From: Burkholderiaceae bacterium
Lineage (GTDB): Bacteria; Pseudomonadota; Gammaproteobacteria; Burkholderiales; Burkholderiaceae_C
NCBI GenBank assembly: GCA_023150375.1
Contig: JAKLLA010000003.1
Span: forward strand, 62,001 to 126,000
Length of the DNA: 64,000 nucleotides
Direction: 5' to 3'
The position numbers and the translations under genes are program-made. How positions within the stretch are numbered: the first letter of the stretch is position 1; the number at the start of each line of letters is the position of its first letter. Below are positions 24,731 to 32,874 of the stretch, one piece after another. Below the pieces are notes generated by a model. It saw nothing but the letters and a program-made list of their open reading frames with translations, was not told the origin of the DNA and did no database searches.

Positions 24731-27121
24731 TCAGTCGTGGCGCATCCGTTTCGCTCGCCATGCCACGTGTGACATCACATCGCACGTCCAGGAAAAACCA
24801 TTGGAGTCGATGCGACCAGGCTCAGCCCCCCCCTCCAGCTGCACCAGATCCCGCGCCCATTGCTCCCGCAGCCCGCGTTCCCGCTCATGCAGATCCCGCG
24901 GTTTGCCCAGCACCAGCTTGTGGGGCGAGCCCTGCTTCAACGTCTGGGCCGACAGCGGCACGCCGGCGTCGGTGAACTTGGCCTGCACATGCTGGCGCCG
25001 CGGTTCACCCATGGCCAGCACCAGCGGGTGGGCGCCGGGGGATTCGGCCCAGGCGATCATCTCGGCGCAGTCCCGGCAGCGGCAGGTTCAGGGGATGCCG
25101 CGCAGGCGGTGGTCGCCGGCGGCGCGGGGCGGCTCGACCAGGGCCTGCCGCAGGCCGGCCCTCACCTGTTCGCGCAGCCGTTGGGCCTGTGGCCAATGCC
25201 GTGCCAACGCACCGGACGCCTGGACGATCGGCCCGAGTTGCGTCAGGGGAAGAGCGCCGGCTGGGCCAGCAGCTCGTCGATCAGGCGCCTTTGCTGGGCC
25301 TCGCCATCGGCGCCGCGCTGCTGCAGCGCCTGGGCCAGGGGCTCGGCCGCGGCGATCAACCCCGCCCGCAGATGCTGCTGCTGGGCCGGCGTCGTCGAGC
25401 GGGTGGCCTGGTGGAAGCGCGCCAGCAGCGCTAGACCGGCGTCGAACAGAACATCCAGCACTTGCCTCGACCAGCCGGCGGCCCGCTTTGACAAAGGCGG
25501 GCAGCGACTGCGGCCACAGCCGCGGCGGCTCCAGGCAGGAAGTGCCCGGTCGCCAGGGGCCCGGCCGCCGCCAGGTCCGGTCCGTCACCGCGTACCAGGT
25601 CTGCAGCAGGCCGATCAGGCGGTCGTCTCCATGCCGGCGGGCCCACCGGGCGAGCGATCCGGCGTCCTCGGCCGCGAAGGTGGTGGGGTAGAAGGACTGC
25701 AGCAGCACCACCGCGGCATCGGCATCGGGCAGCGCCAAGGTGATGTCGGTGTAGGTGGCCAGCAGGGGCCGGCCTTGGCGGGCGGCTTGGTCCGCCAGCA
25801 CCGAGGCCGCCGCCTGCACGCGAGCGGCCAGCTCGGCGCAACGGGACGGATGAGCGGCCATTTCCCGGGCCTCGGCCAAAGCCGCATCGAAGCCCATCGT
25901 GAAGCGATCGCGCGCATCGGCCAGCGGCGTGCGGATCACAAGCGCCGCGCGGCGGTACCAGTAATCCAGCGTGTCGCCGTAGTTGCCCATGTAGCCCTCG
26001 TACTCCTCGGCGGTGCGGTAGCTCTCGTCGGTGTCGACCAAGCAAAGAGTGTCGTCCGGGTCGATCGCCAGGCTGCGGCGCGGGCCGACCCGACCGTCGG
26101 CACCGACCCAGAAGTCCAGCGACATCTGCTCATCGATCAGCTCGCTGGGTTCGACGTCGTCGGTGGGCTCGTCGTAGTCCCGTCCGGACTCGCTCCTGCG
26201 CAAGCGTAACACCGGCTCGGTCGTCCAGGTCTCGTGCAGCTCGGCCAGCGCCAGGTGCACATGCAGGCCCAGCGCCTCGGCCGCCTCCCGCAGTGCCGCC
26301 ACGCGCCAGCGATCGTCGTCCTTGAGCAGCGGCCAACGCAGGCCATGCTCGGTGTACTCATGGTCCAGCAGCAGCACCCAGGGGGCCAGGCGCGGGCTGT
26401 CACCGTCCAGCCCCATGGCCTGCCGCAGCGCCTCCCGCAGCTCGGCTTGCCGGGCAGCCGGCAGGTCGGAGCCGGCAGCTGCGGCGGGCATCACCAGGTC
26501 GAAGGTGAGTACCACGCGCTAACCCTCCTCCACCGGCAGCACCTCGTGGCGGCAGTCGGCATAAAAGGAAAACCAGCCCAGATCGCGTGCCTGCAGGTGC
26601 TGGGAGGCCAGCCGCCCCTCCTCGTCGCCCAGCACCACCCGCAACTCACCACCGATGTGCGGCGAGGGCCACACCAGCACCAGCACCAGCGTGGCTACCA
26701 TGCCGGGGTGGCGTTCTGTGTCCTGGTGCGGCTTGAAGAACTGCCCCGGCCCGTAGATCAGCAGGTTGTGCAGCCAGGCTTCCAGCCGCCGCACCCCCAG
26801 GGCCTGCGCCACCTGCTGCTGCAATTCCGCAAAGGCACCCGGCTACGAGTGCAGAGCCAGCCGGTCGGCGTCGATCTCGCCGCTGTGCCGCACCGCCGTG
26901 TCCAGCAGGGTCTGCTCCCGCAGGCCGAAATGGGCCGGCTCACTTAGCGCCTGCTCCGGTGACAGGGGTTGGGGCAGCGGGCCGAAACCCTCCACCTCGA
27001 CTGCCAACCGGTCCAGCGCCAGCCGACCCTGGGCGAAGAAGTGCGTCGGCGATCGCTCGACGCCTGCCGATGCGATGCCGTCCGGACCCCGTGCGAGCAG
27101 GTCGGTCAGGAAAGGTGTCAT
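24731..27121 (-). pseudogene. decayed 2OG-Fe(II) dioxygenase (prolyl-4-hydroxylase-like), five lesions
   Basis: Exactly 797 codons once repaired. The N-terminus (27121 inwards) leads into a 2OG-Fe(II) oxygenase domain with HQD (FFKPHQDTER), a distal histidine in DCRHEV and a 2OG-binding arginine in RVVLTF. A C-terminal CRCRDC cysteine cluster suggests a zinc-binding tail. Lesions: in-frame TAG at 26845-26843, TAG after VEEG (about 26521-26519), a one-base insertion near 25470, a compensating deletion near 25250, and TGA at 25090-25088. Frame is kept on both sides of each stop. Between the frameshifts the sensible protein is read in a second frame (stop 25243). Readable pieces: 26843-27121, 26519-26824, 25088-26515, 24731-25060. 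Recoding is unlikely because the neighbouring glycoside hydrolase gene ends in TAG. It precedes the ATPase/TPR genes and may once have belonged to their operon. Confidence 0.85.
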
Positions 27122-27326
27122 CGGGCTGCGTTCCTCACGGTACGGGCGGTCGGGGTGCCGTTCGCTTGTGATTGTGAGCGAGACGGCCCCCTGCGATTCA
27201 CACCTCCTCCAGCGCGCACCCCCGGGACCAGCCGGCCCCACGCGCAAGCAGACGTAACGCCTCTTGGCAGCCCCAGGCCGGCCTCGCCAGACTGATCGGC
27301 GCACCGGCCGCCACGTGCCGGGCGTT

Positions 27327-27349
27327 CCTCCGGGCGGGGTGCCCGGAGG
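27327..27349. promoter_or_regulatory. perfect hairpin in the 5' leader of the GH9 gene
   Basis: CCTCCGGGC, five bases, GCCCGGAGG: a 9-bp perfect inverted repeat ending 18 nt before the ATG at 27368. A possible ribosome-binding GGGGAA lies just downstream of it. It could modulate translation or mark an operator; nothing else recognisable was seen in the 246-bp gap (27122-27367). Confidence 0.45.
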
Positions 27350-27367
27350 CTGCGGGGAACCCACGAC

Positions 27368-30004
27368 ATGAACCACAAGAACTCGCGTCGGCGCGCACGC
27401 GCTGCCGGCCTCCCTTCCGCCTGGGCGCCCGTCGCGCTGGCGGCCGCCCTGACCGGCTTGGCAGGCAGCGCGCTGGCCGCGCCCACCGCCACGACCCCTC
27501 ACATCAAGATCGACCAGTTCGGCTACCTGCCCGACATGCGCAAGGTGGCCATCCTGGCCGACCCGCAGACCGGCTGGAATGCGGCCGAGGCCTACACGCC
27601 CGGCACCGGCAGCGGCCAGATCCAGGTGCGGCGCTGGGCCGACGACGCGGTGGTCCTGAGCCTGACCGCCCTGCCCTGGAAGAACGGCAGCACGCACGCG
27701 CAGTCCGGCGACCGGGGCTGGCAGGTGGACTTCTCGGCGCTCACCACGCCGGGGTCGTACTACCTCTTCGACACGCTGAACAACGTCGGCTCGCACCGCT
27801 TCGAGATCGGCAGCGGGGTCTACGACGCGGTGCTGCGCCAGGCGCTGCGCACCTTCTACTACCAGCGGCTGAACTTCGCCAAGGTCACGCCCTTCGCCGA
27901 TGCGCGCTGGGCCGACGGCGCGGCCTACGAGCGCGCCAACCAGGACCGCTGGGCCACCAGCCGCTGGGCCAAGGGCCAGGCCGCCACCGCACGCGACCTG
28001 AGCGGCGGCTGGATGGATGCCGGCGACACCAACAAGTACACCACCTTCGCCCAGGAGGCCGTGCTGCTGCTGCTGGACGCCTACCGCATGAACCCCAGCG
28101 TGTTCGGCGACAACCTCGGCATCCCCGAGTCCGGCAACGGCCTGCCGGACCTGCTCGACGAACTGAAGTTCGAGCTCGAGTTCCTCAAGCGCATGCAGAA
28201 CGCCACGGGCACGAACGGCTTCTTCCTGAAGGTGGGCGTCGACACCTACGACGGCGACGTCAACCGGCCGAGTGCCGACACCCGGCCGCGCTACTACCTG
28301 CCCGAGTGCAGCTCGGCCACACTGGCGGGCAGCGCGATGTTCGCCGGGGCGGCCGGGGTGTACCGCGGCATCGCCTCGCAGGCGGCCTACGGGGCCGACC
28401 TGCTGACGCGCGCCGAAGCCGCCTGGAACCGTGCCCGGACCACCACGGCAAACTTCACCACCTTCGAGACCGCCTGCGACGACGGCGACATCAAGGCCGG
28501 CGATGCCGACGTGGATGCCCCCGGCCAGCGCAGCAGCGCGCTGATCGCCGCCATCTACCTCTACGAGGCCACCGGCAAGGCCGAGTACCGCAGCTTCGTC
28601 GAGGCGAACTACCAGCAAGTGCAGCCCGTCAGCATCCAGTGGTGGGGCCCCTACTGGGCGCCGCTGCAGGTGGCGCTGCTGCGCTACGCCGGCATGAGCG
28701 GCGTGAGCAGCAGCGTGGCCAGCACGATCCGCAACCAGAAGGCGGCCCAGAACGGCACGGTGTCGATCACCGACTACAGCGCCGGCACCGACCTGTACCG
28801 CGCCCACCTGGCCGATGCGGAGTTCAACTGGGGGCACAACAAGACCCGCGCGATCGCCGGGGCGATCAACCTGGACTTCGTGCACTTCGGCCTGAACGCC
28901 GCCCAGGCCACGCAGTACCGCGAGGTGGCCCAGCAGCACCTGCACTGGCTGCACGGCGCCAACCCGCTGGGGCTGGTGATGCTGTCGAACATGGGCGCCT
29001 ACGGGGCCGAGTCGTCGGTCAACGAGATCTACCACACCTGGTTCGCAGACGGCACTGCCTGGGACCGGGCCGGCAGTTCGCTGTACGGCCCGCCGCCGGG
29101 CTACCTGCCCGGCGGGCCGAACCGGACCTACACCGGCAACGTGGCCGGCCTGGCCAGCCAGCCGCCGCAGAAGGCCTACAAGGACTGGAACAGCGGTTGG
29201 CCGGAGAATGCCTGGGAGGTCACCGAGCCGGCGATCTACTACCAGGCCGCCTACATCCAGCTGCTCGCCCGCCTGATGCCGGGCATCGGAGGGGATACCC
29301 AGGCCCCGACCGCCCCGACCTCGCTGGCAGCCAGCGCGGTGAACGCCACCGGCGCCACGCTGAGCTGGCGGGCCGCCACCGACAACGTCGGCGTCACCGG
29401 CTATGCGCTCTACAACGGCAGCAGCCTGTTCGGCAACGGGCTGGGCGGCACCTCCACCGTGCTGACCTCGCTGTACTGCGGCAGCAGCTACGCCTTCACG
29501 CTGAAGGCCCGGGACGCCGCCGGCAACCTCTCGGCCGCCAGCAACGCCGTCACGGTCAGGACCAGCGCCTGCCCCAGCGCGGCCACCCTGGTCTACACCG
29601 ACGGCCTGGCCGGCGGCTGGGCCGACTGGTCGTGGGGCGCCACCCGCAACTTCGCCAACACCACGCCGGTCAAGGTGGGCGGGCGGTCGCTGCGGGCCGA
29701 CCTGCAGGGCTGGGGCGGTGTGTCGCTGCGGCATGGCACGGGCATCCCGGCCTCGGCCACGGCCACGCTGCGCTTCTGGGCCTACAGCCCCACCGCCCTG
29801 CCGCTGCGCCTCTGGGTGCAGACGCAGGACAGCAGCGGGGACGGCACGGCTGTCTCGCTGACGCTGGCGGCCCGGACCTGGACCGACGTGGTGCTCACCC
29901 GGGCCCAGCTCGGCCACCCGAACCGGATCAAGCGCATCAACCTGCAGCTGCAAAGCGCCACGCCGGGTACGCTGATCCTGGATCAGGTTCAGCTGACGAA
30001 GTAG
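27368..30004 (+). CDS. secreted glycoside hydrolase family 9 (endoglucanase-like) with FN3 and C-terminal beta-sandwich
   Basis: 878-residue exported enzyme. Signal peptide to about residue 38 (SALA/APT). CelD-type N-terminal Ig-like domain (about 44-130). GH9 (alpha/alpha)6 catalytic domain (about 140-640) with GGWMDAGDTNKY (catalytic Asp region, about 213-224) and ENAWEVTEPAIYY near 618, which contains the acid glutamate. FN3 domain (about 650-735). A last 130-residue beta-rich domain looks like a carbohydrate-binding module. It probably hydrolyses beta-1,4-glucan or related glycans outside the cell. It stands alone, divergent from the decayed oxygenase gene, and ends in TAG 33 nt before a parS site whose palindrome could also act as a hairpin. 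No other cellulolytic gene is nearby, so acquisition by transfer is possible. Confidence 0.92.
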   Translation: MNHKNSRRRARAAGLPSAWAPVALAAALTGLAGSALAAPTATTPHIKIDQFGYLPDMRKVAILADPQTGWNAAEAYTPGTGSGQIQVRRWADDAVVLSLTALPWKNGSTHAQSGDRGWQVDFSALTTPGSYYLFDTLNNVGSHRFEIGSGVYDAVLRQALRTFYYQRLNFAKVTPFADARWADGAAYERANQDRWATSRWAKGQAATARDLSGGWMDAGDTNKYTTFAQEAVLLLLDAYRMNPSVFGDNLGIPESGNGLPDLLDELKFELEFLKRMQNATGTNGFFLKVGVDTYDGDVNRPSADTRPRYYLPECSSATLAGSAMFAGAAGVYRGIASQAAYGADLLTRAEAAWNRARTTTANFTTFETACDDGDIKAGDADVDAPGQRSSALIAAIYLYEATGKAEYRSFVEANYQQVQPVSIQWWGPYWAPLQVALLRYAGMSGVSSSVASTIRNQKAAQNGTVSITDYSAGTDLYRAHLADAEFNWGHNKTRAIAGAINLDFVHFGLNAAQATQYREVAQQHLHWLHGANPLGLVMLSNMGAYGAESSVNEIYHTWFADGTAWDRAGSSLYGPPPGYLPGGPNRTYTGNVAGLASQPPQKAYKDWNSGWPENAWEVTEPAIYYQAAYIQLLARLMPGIGGDTQAPTAPTSLAASAVNATGATLSWRAATDNVGVTGYALYNGSSLFGNGLGGTSTVLTSLYCGSSYAFTLKARDAAGNLSAASNAVTVRTSACPSAATLVYTDGLAGGWADWSWGATRNFANTTPVKVGGRSLRADLQGWGGVSLRHGTGIPASATATLRFWAYSPTALPLRLWVQTQDSSGDGTAVSLTLAARTWTDVVLTRAQLGHPNRIKRINLQLQSATPGTLILDQVQLTK

Positions 30005-30037
30005 GACAGCGGACAGCGGCGGCCGGCTCCGCCGGGT

Positions 30038-30053
30038 TGTTCCACGTGAAACA
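30038..30053. other. parS: parS centromere site (ParB-binding), site 1
   Basis: TGTTCCACGTGAAACA agrees fully with the chromosomal parS consensus TGTTNCACGTGAAACA. It lies in a longer inverted repeat (CCGGGTTGTT / AACAACCCGG, 30032-30059) just after the GH9 stop codon, so it may also help terminate transcription. With two further sites 2.3 and 4.5 kb away and parA at 36752 it marks the origin-proximal segregation region. Confidence 0.9.
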
Positions 30054-30148
30054 ACCCGGCGACCGACCGGGCGGCGGCGGGCATGCGCCCGTCACGCGGC
30101 GGCGGCATACTGCCCCCATCGCGGTGCCGCTGCCGCGCCCTCACTTCC

Positions 30149-31171
30149 ATGTGGCGACGCCCTCCCTCCCCCCTGCCGCTCAGCCTGGCGCTGCAAGGCG
30201 GCGGTGCGCACGGCGCCTACACCTGGGGCGTGCTCGACGCGCTGCTCGAAAGTGGCCAGGTCGCCTTCGACGCGGCGAGTGGCAGCTCGGCCGGTGCGAT
30301 GAACGCCCTGGTGCTGGCCGACGGACTGGCCCGCGGCGGACCGGACGGTGCCCGTGAGGCGCTGGACGCCTTCTGGGACGCCCTGGCCTCGCAGCTGCCC
30401 ACCGAGTGGCTGACCGCCGGGGACCCGGCTCGGCCCGCGCTGGCCCCAGGGCTGCAGTGGCTGCTGCAGTGGACCCACTTCCTCTCGCCCTACCAGCTCA
30501 ACCCGATGGGCCTCAACCCGCTGGCCGACCTGCTGCGGGCGCGGATCGACTTCGAGCGCCTGCGCCGGCCCGACGCGCTGCGCCTGTACATCGCCGCCAC
30601 CCGGGCCGATACCGGCCGGCTGCGCCTGTTCCGCAACCACGAGTTGACGGTGGAGGCCGCCCTGGCCTCGGCCTGCCTGCCGACCCTGCATCATGCGGTG
30701 GAGATCGACGGCCACCCCTACTGGGACGGCGGCTACTCGGCCAACCCGGCCCTGCTGCCGCTGGTGGAAGGCGACCATGCCCCCGACCTGCTGATCGTCA
30801 TGCTCAGCCTGCTGCAGCACCCCGACCGGCCGACCGATGCGGCGGCGATCCGCAGCCGGGCGCTGGAGATCACCTTCAACGCCACCTTCCAGCGCGAAGC
30901 CGCCCTGCTCGGCCAGGCCTGCCGCTGGGCCCGCGAGGCCTGGTGGTCGCTCGGCCCCATCGAGCGCCGGCTGCGCCGCCTGCGCACGCACCTGATCGAC
31001 GCGCAGGACGCCCTGGCCCCACTGGGCAGCGAGACCAAGCTGCTGCCACACCGGCCCTTCCTGTTGCATCTGAAGGTGCTGGGGCGCGCGCGCGCCCAGC
31101 GCTGGCTGGCCGAACACGGCGCCGACCTGGGCCACCGGCCGACCGCGGACCTGGCGGCGCTGTTCGGCTGA
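30149..31171 (+). CDS. patatin-like phospholipase
   Basis: 340-residue patatin-family acyl hydrolase. Oxyanion-hole motif LQGGGAHGAYTWG (about 16-28), nucleophile motif GSSAG (about 48-52) and the catalytic aspartate in DGGYSANP (about 196-203) form the expected Ser-Asp dyad. No signal peptide and no outer-membrane domain, so it is likely cytosolic or peripheral, acting on lipid acyl esters. ATG at 30149 puts the glycine-rich motif close to the N-terminus as in other members; an ATG at 30083 would add 22 arginine-rich residues and overlap the region just after parS. Convergent with the YkgJ-type gene. Confidence 0.9.
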   Translation: MWRRPPSPLPLSLALQGGGAHGAYTWGVLDALLESGQVAFDAASGSSAGAMNALVLADGLARGGPDGAREALDAFWDALASQLPTEWLTAGDPARPALAPGLQWLLQWTHFLSPYQLNPMGLNPLADLLRARIDFERLRRPDALRLYIAATRADTGRLRLFRNHELTVEAALASACLPTLHHAVEIDGHPYWDGGYSANPALLPLVEGDHAPDLLIVMLSLLQHPDRPTDAAAIRSRALEITFNATFQREAALLGQACRWAREAWWSLGPIERRLRRLRTHLIDAQDALAPLGSETKLLPHRPFLLHLKVLGRARAQRWLAEHGADLGHRPTADLAALFG

Positions 31172-31245
31172 AGGCCAGGGCCAGGCCACGGCAACCAGGC
31201 TGGGGCCAGGTCGAGGGCAAGCGCCGCCGCTTGGCGCCCGACGCC

Positions 31246-31509
31246 TTAACGCCGCGGGGGCGCCGTCGCCTGCTCCAGCGCGGCCAGCCAGGCCAGTGCC
31301 TCGCCGCGGTGGCGGCCGCACATCTCCGCCGAAGGCTGCAGGCCCGCACAGCAGGCCGGGCGCTCCGGCCGCCCGAAGAGGCGGCAGCGCAGTGCCTCGT
31401 CGAGCTGCGGGCAGGGCTGGCCGGCGGGCTTGCCGCCCGGCAGGCCCGGGATGGGGCTGGAGATCGAAGGCGCGATGCAGCAGGCCGCGCAGCCGGGTCG
31501 GCAGTCCAT
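31246..31509 (-). CDS. YkgJ-type cysteine cluster protein
   Basis: 87-residue protein with eight cysteines, beginning [11 protein letters not shown], the CxxxCxxCC signature of the YkgJ family (predicted Fe-S or zinc cluster binding). Further cysteines in QPCPQL, LRCRLF, ACCAGL and EMCGRH complete the set. The length is normal for the family. ATG at 31509. Convergent with the patatin gene (75-bp gap) and divergent from the UPF0149 gene. Function unknown. Confidence 0.85.
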   Translation of the reverse strand: MDCRPGCAACCIAPSISSPIPGLPGGKPAGQPCPQLDEALRCRLFGRPERPACCAGLQPSAEMCGRHRGEALAWLAALEQATAPPRR

Positions 31510-31656
31510 GGGGGGCGATCATAGAGGGGCGCCCGTGCCACACTGGCGGCCTGCCCTGCGAGGGAAACCCCCCGTTCGGCGCCTGGACGACCCCGACCGG
31601 ACCTTCCCCCGCGCCATCCGCCCTGCCAGCCCACCCCGCCCTCCCCGGAATCGCCC

Positions 31657-32367
31657 GTGAAGCACCCCCAGTACAACCCCGACCTCGACAACCCGCCCCT
31701 CACCGATGCGGAGCTGGACCAGCTCGAAGCCCTGCTCGCCGACCTGCCCGGCGAGGCGGTGATGGACATCGAGGGTCTGGACGGCTACCTGACCGCCCTG
31801 CTGCTCTCGCCGGAGCTGCCGCCCGCCGACGACTGGCTGCCGCGCGTCTGGGGGGGCGACGCCGAGACGCCCCCGCCCTTTGCCAGCGGCAAGCAGACCA
31901 AGCGTGTGGTGCAGCTCGTGCTGCGCCACATGGCCGGCATCCACCGCCAGCTGCAGGCCGACGTGGACCAGCTCGAGCCCTTCTTCGCCGTCGCCGAACG
32001 GGACGAGGCCGACGATGCGTCGGCGGCTGGGGCGACGGCCGGCTCGGCGGCGTCGGGCGAGGCGGAACCTCCCGCCGGCCACGACGGCCTCTGGGTGGAT
32101 GCGGGCAACTGGTGCGCCGGCTTTCTCTGCGCCACCGAGCTGCAGCCCGCGCAGTGGTCGCCGCTGTTCGACGACCCGGAGGCAGCCGAGCTGCTCGAGC
32201 CCATCGTGTTGCTCGGCGCCGACCCGGCCGCCCTGTCGGCCCCGTGGTCGGCCGAGCAGCAGGCGCAGCGGTCCAGCCTGGCGGGTCGCGACGCGCTGAG
32301 CCGCCGCGTGCCGGACATCGTCAGCGCACTCTGGCATCAGCGCGGCGAGCCCGATCTCGCCGACTGA
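31657..32367 (+). CDS. UPF0149 family (YgfB/YecA-like) protein
   Basis: 236-residue acidic protein matching the YecA/YgfB family: an N-terminal LTDAELDQLEALLADLPGEA segment, then LDGYLTALLLSPELPP and a WLPRVWGG motif. A low-complexity Ala/Glu insert lies near residues 110-140, and WVDAGNWCAGFLCATEL is conserved. The start is a GTG at 31657. No SEC-C zinc tail is present, unlike some YecA proteins. Function unknown. A parS site begins 21 nt after the stop codon. Confidence 0.85.
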   Translation: MKHPQYNPDLDNPPLTDAELDQLEALLADLPGEAVMDIEGLDGYLTALLLSPELPPADDWLPRVWGGDAETPPPFASGKQTKRVVQLVLRHMAGIHRQLQADVDQLEPFFAVAERDEADDASAAGATAGSAASGEAEPPAGHDGLWVDAGNWCAGFLCATELQPAQWSPLFDDPEAAELLEPIVLLGADPAALSAPWSAEQQAQRSSLAGRDALSRRVPDIVSALWHQRGEPDLAD

Positions 32368-32388
32368 CAACGCGCCGATCCGGGCGCA

Positions 32389-32404
32389 TGTTCCACGTGG
32401 AACA
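32389..32404. other. parS: parS centromere site, site 2
   Basis: TGTTCCACGTGGAACA, a perfect palindrome one base from the usual TGTTNCACGTGAAACA, extended to 22 bp by GCA/TGC (32386-32407). It is intergenic, between the UPF0149 and DUF2061 genes. Confidence 0.87.
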
Positions 32405-32546
32405 TGCACCTCGATCCGATGCGGAAGAGGACCGTCCCGCCGCAGGCTATTGCCGCCATCGCGAAGCCCGATCCACGCCGATCCTGGGGCGTGACAACAT
32501 TCCTCCATTGCGAATCGTTCTCACCCCTGAACCAGGAGCCCGCACC

Positions 32547-32774
32547 ATGGCCAAGTCCGCCACCTTCGGCGTCATGCACCTCGGCATTGCCTTCAGCGTC
32601 AGCTATGCCCTGACGGGCAGCTGGTCGATCGCCGGCGCCATCACCGTCGTCGAGCCGATCGCCAACACCGTGGCGCACTACTTCTTCGACCGCTGGTGGA
32701 CGCGCCGCCAGGCGGCCGGCACCACCGCCCCGGCCGAGACCCCGGCGGGTGACTTGTCCACAGCCCCCGCCTAA
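32547..32774 (+). CDS. DUF2061 family membrane protein
   Basis: 75-residue protein with two hydrophobic stretches (about 8-24 and 28-46) and the typical DUF2061 sequence [20 protein letters not shown], ending [10 protein letters not shown] and a short Ala/Pro/Thr tail. Likely an inner-membrane protein of unknown role. ATG at 32547 is preceded by AGGAG (CAGGAGCCCGCACC), a good ribosome-binding site. It ends 100 nt upstream of mnmG. Confidence 0.85.
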   Translation: MAKSATFGVMHLGIAFSVSYALTGSWSIAGAITVVEPIANTVAHYFFDRWWTRRQAAGTTAPAETPAGDLSTAPA

Positions 32775-32874
32775 AATCCGGCCTCCCCACCCGCTGCCGC
32801 ACGGCCTGCCGATTCCCCCGACGGGGTGTCGGCAGGCCGTGTGCCTTGCAGCCCGGGCCCCCGAGAGGTTCGAG

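Noticed and set aside
23062-24975. 637-codon plus-strand frame across the accessory block
   Set aside because: It is antisense to the ATPase and TPR genes and shows no protein family features.
24731-27121. TAG codons read as Tyr (recoding) in the oxygenase gene
   Set aside because: TAG terminates the adjacent GH9 gene, and the locus also has a TGA and two frameshifts, so decay is simpler.
26843-29953. 1036-codon open frame on the minus strand through the GH9 gene
   Set aside because: Only its last 92 codons (27121 to 26843) encode real protein, the start of the decayed oxygenase. The rest is antisense to the GH9 gene.
31172-31245. Imperfect GGCAAGCG/CGCTTGGC dyad as a terminator
   Set aside because: Only 7 of 8 bases pair over a short loop and there is no U-tract; it is not distinguishable from background in such GC-rich DNA.
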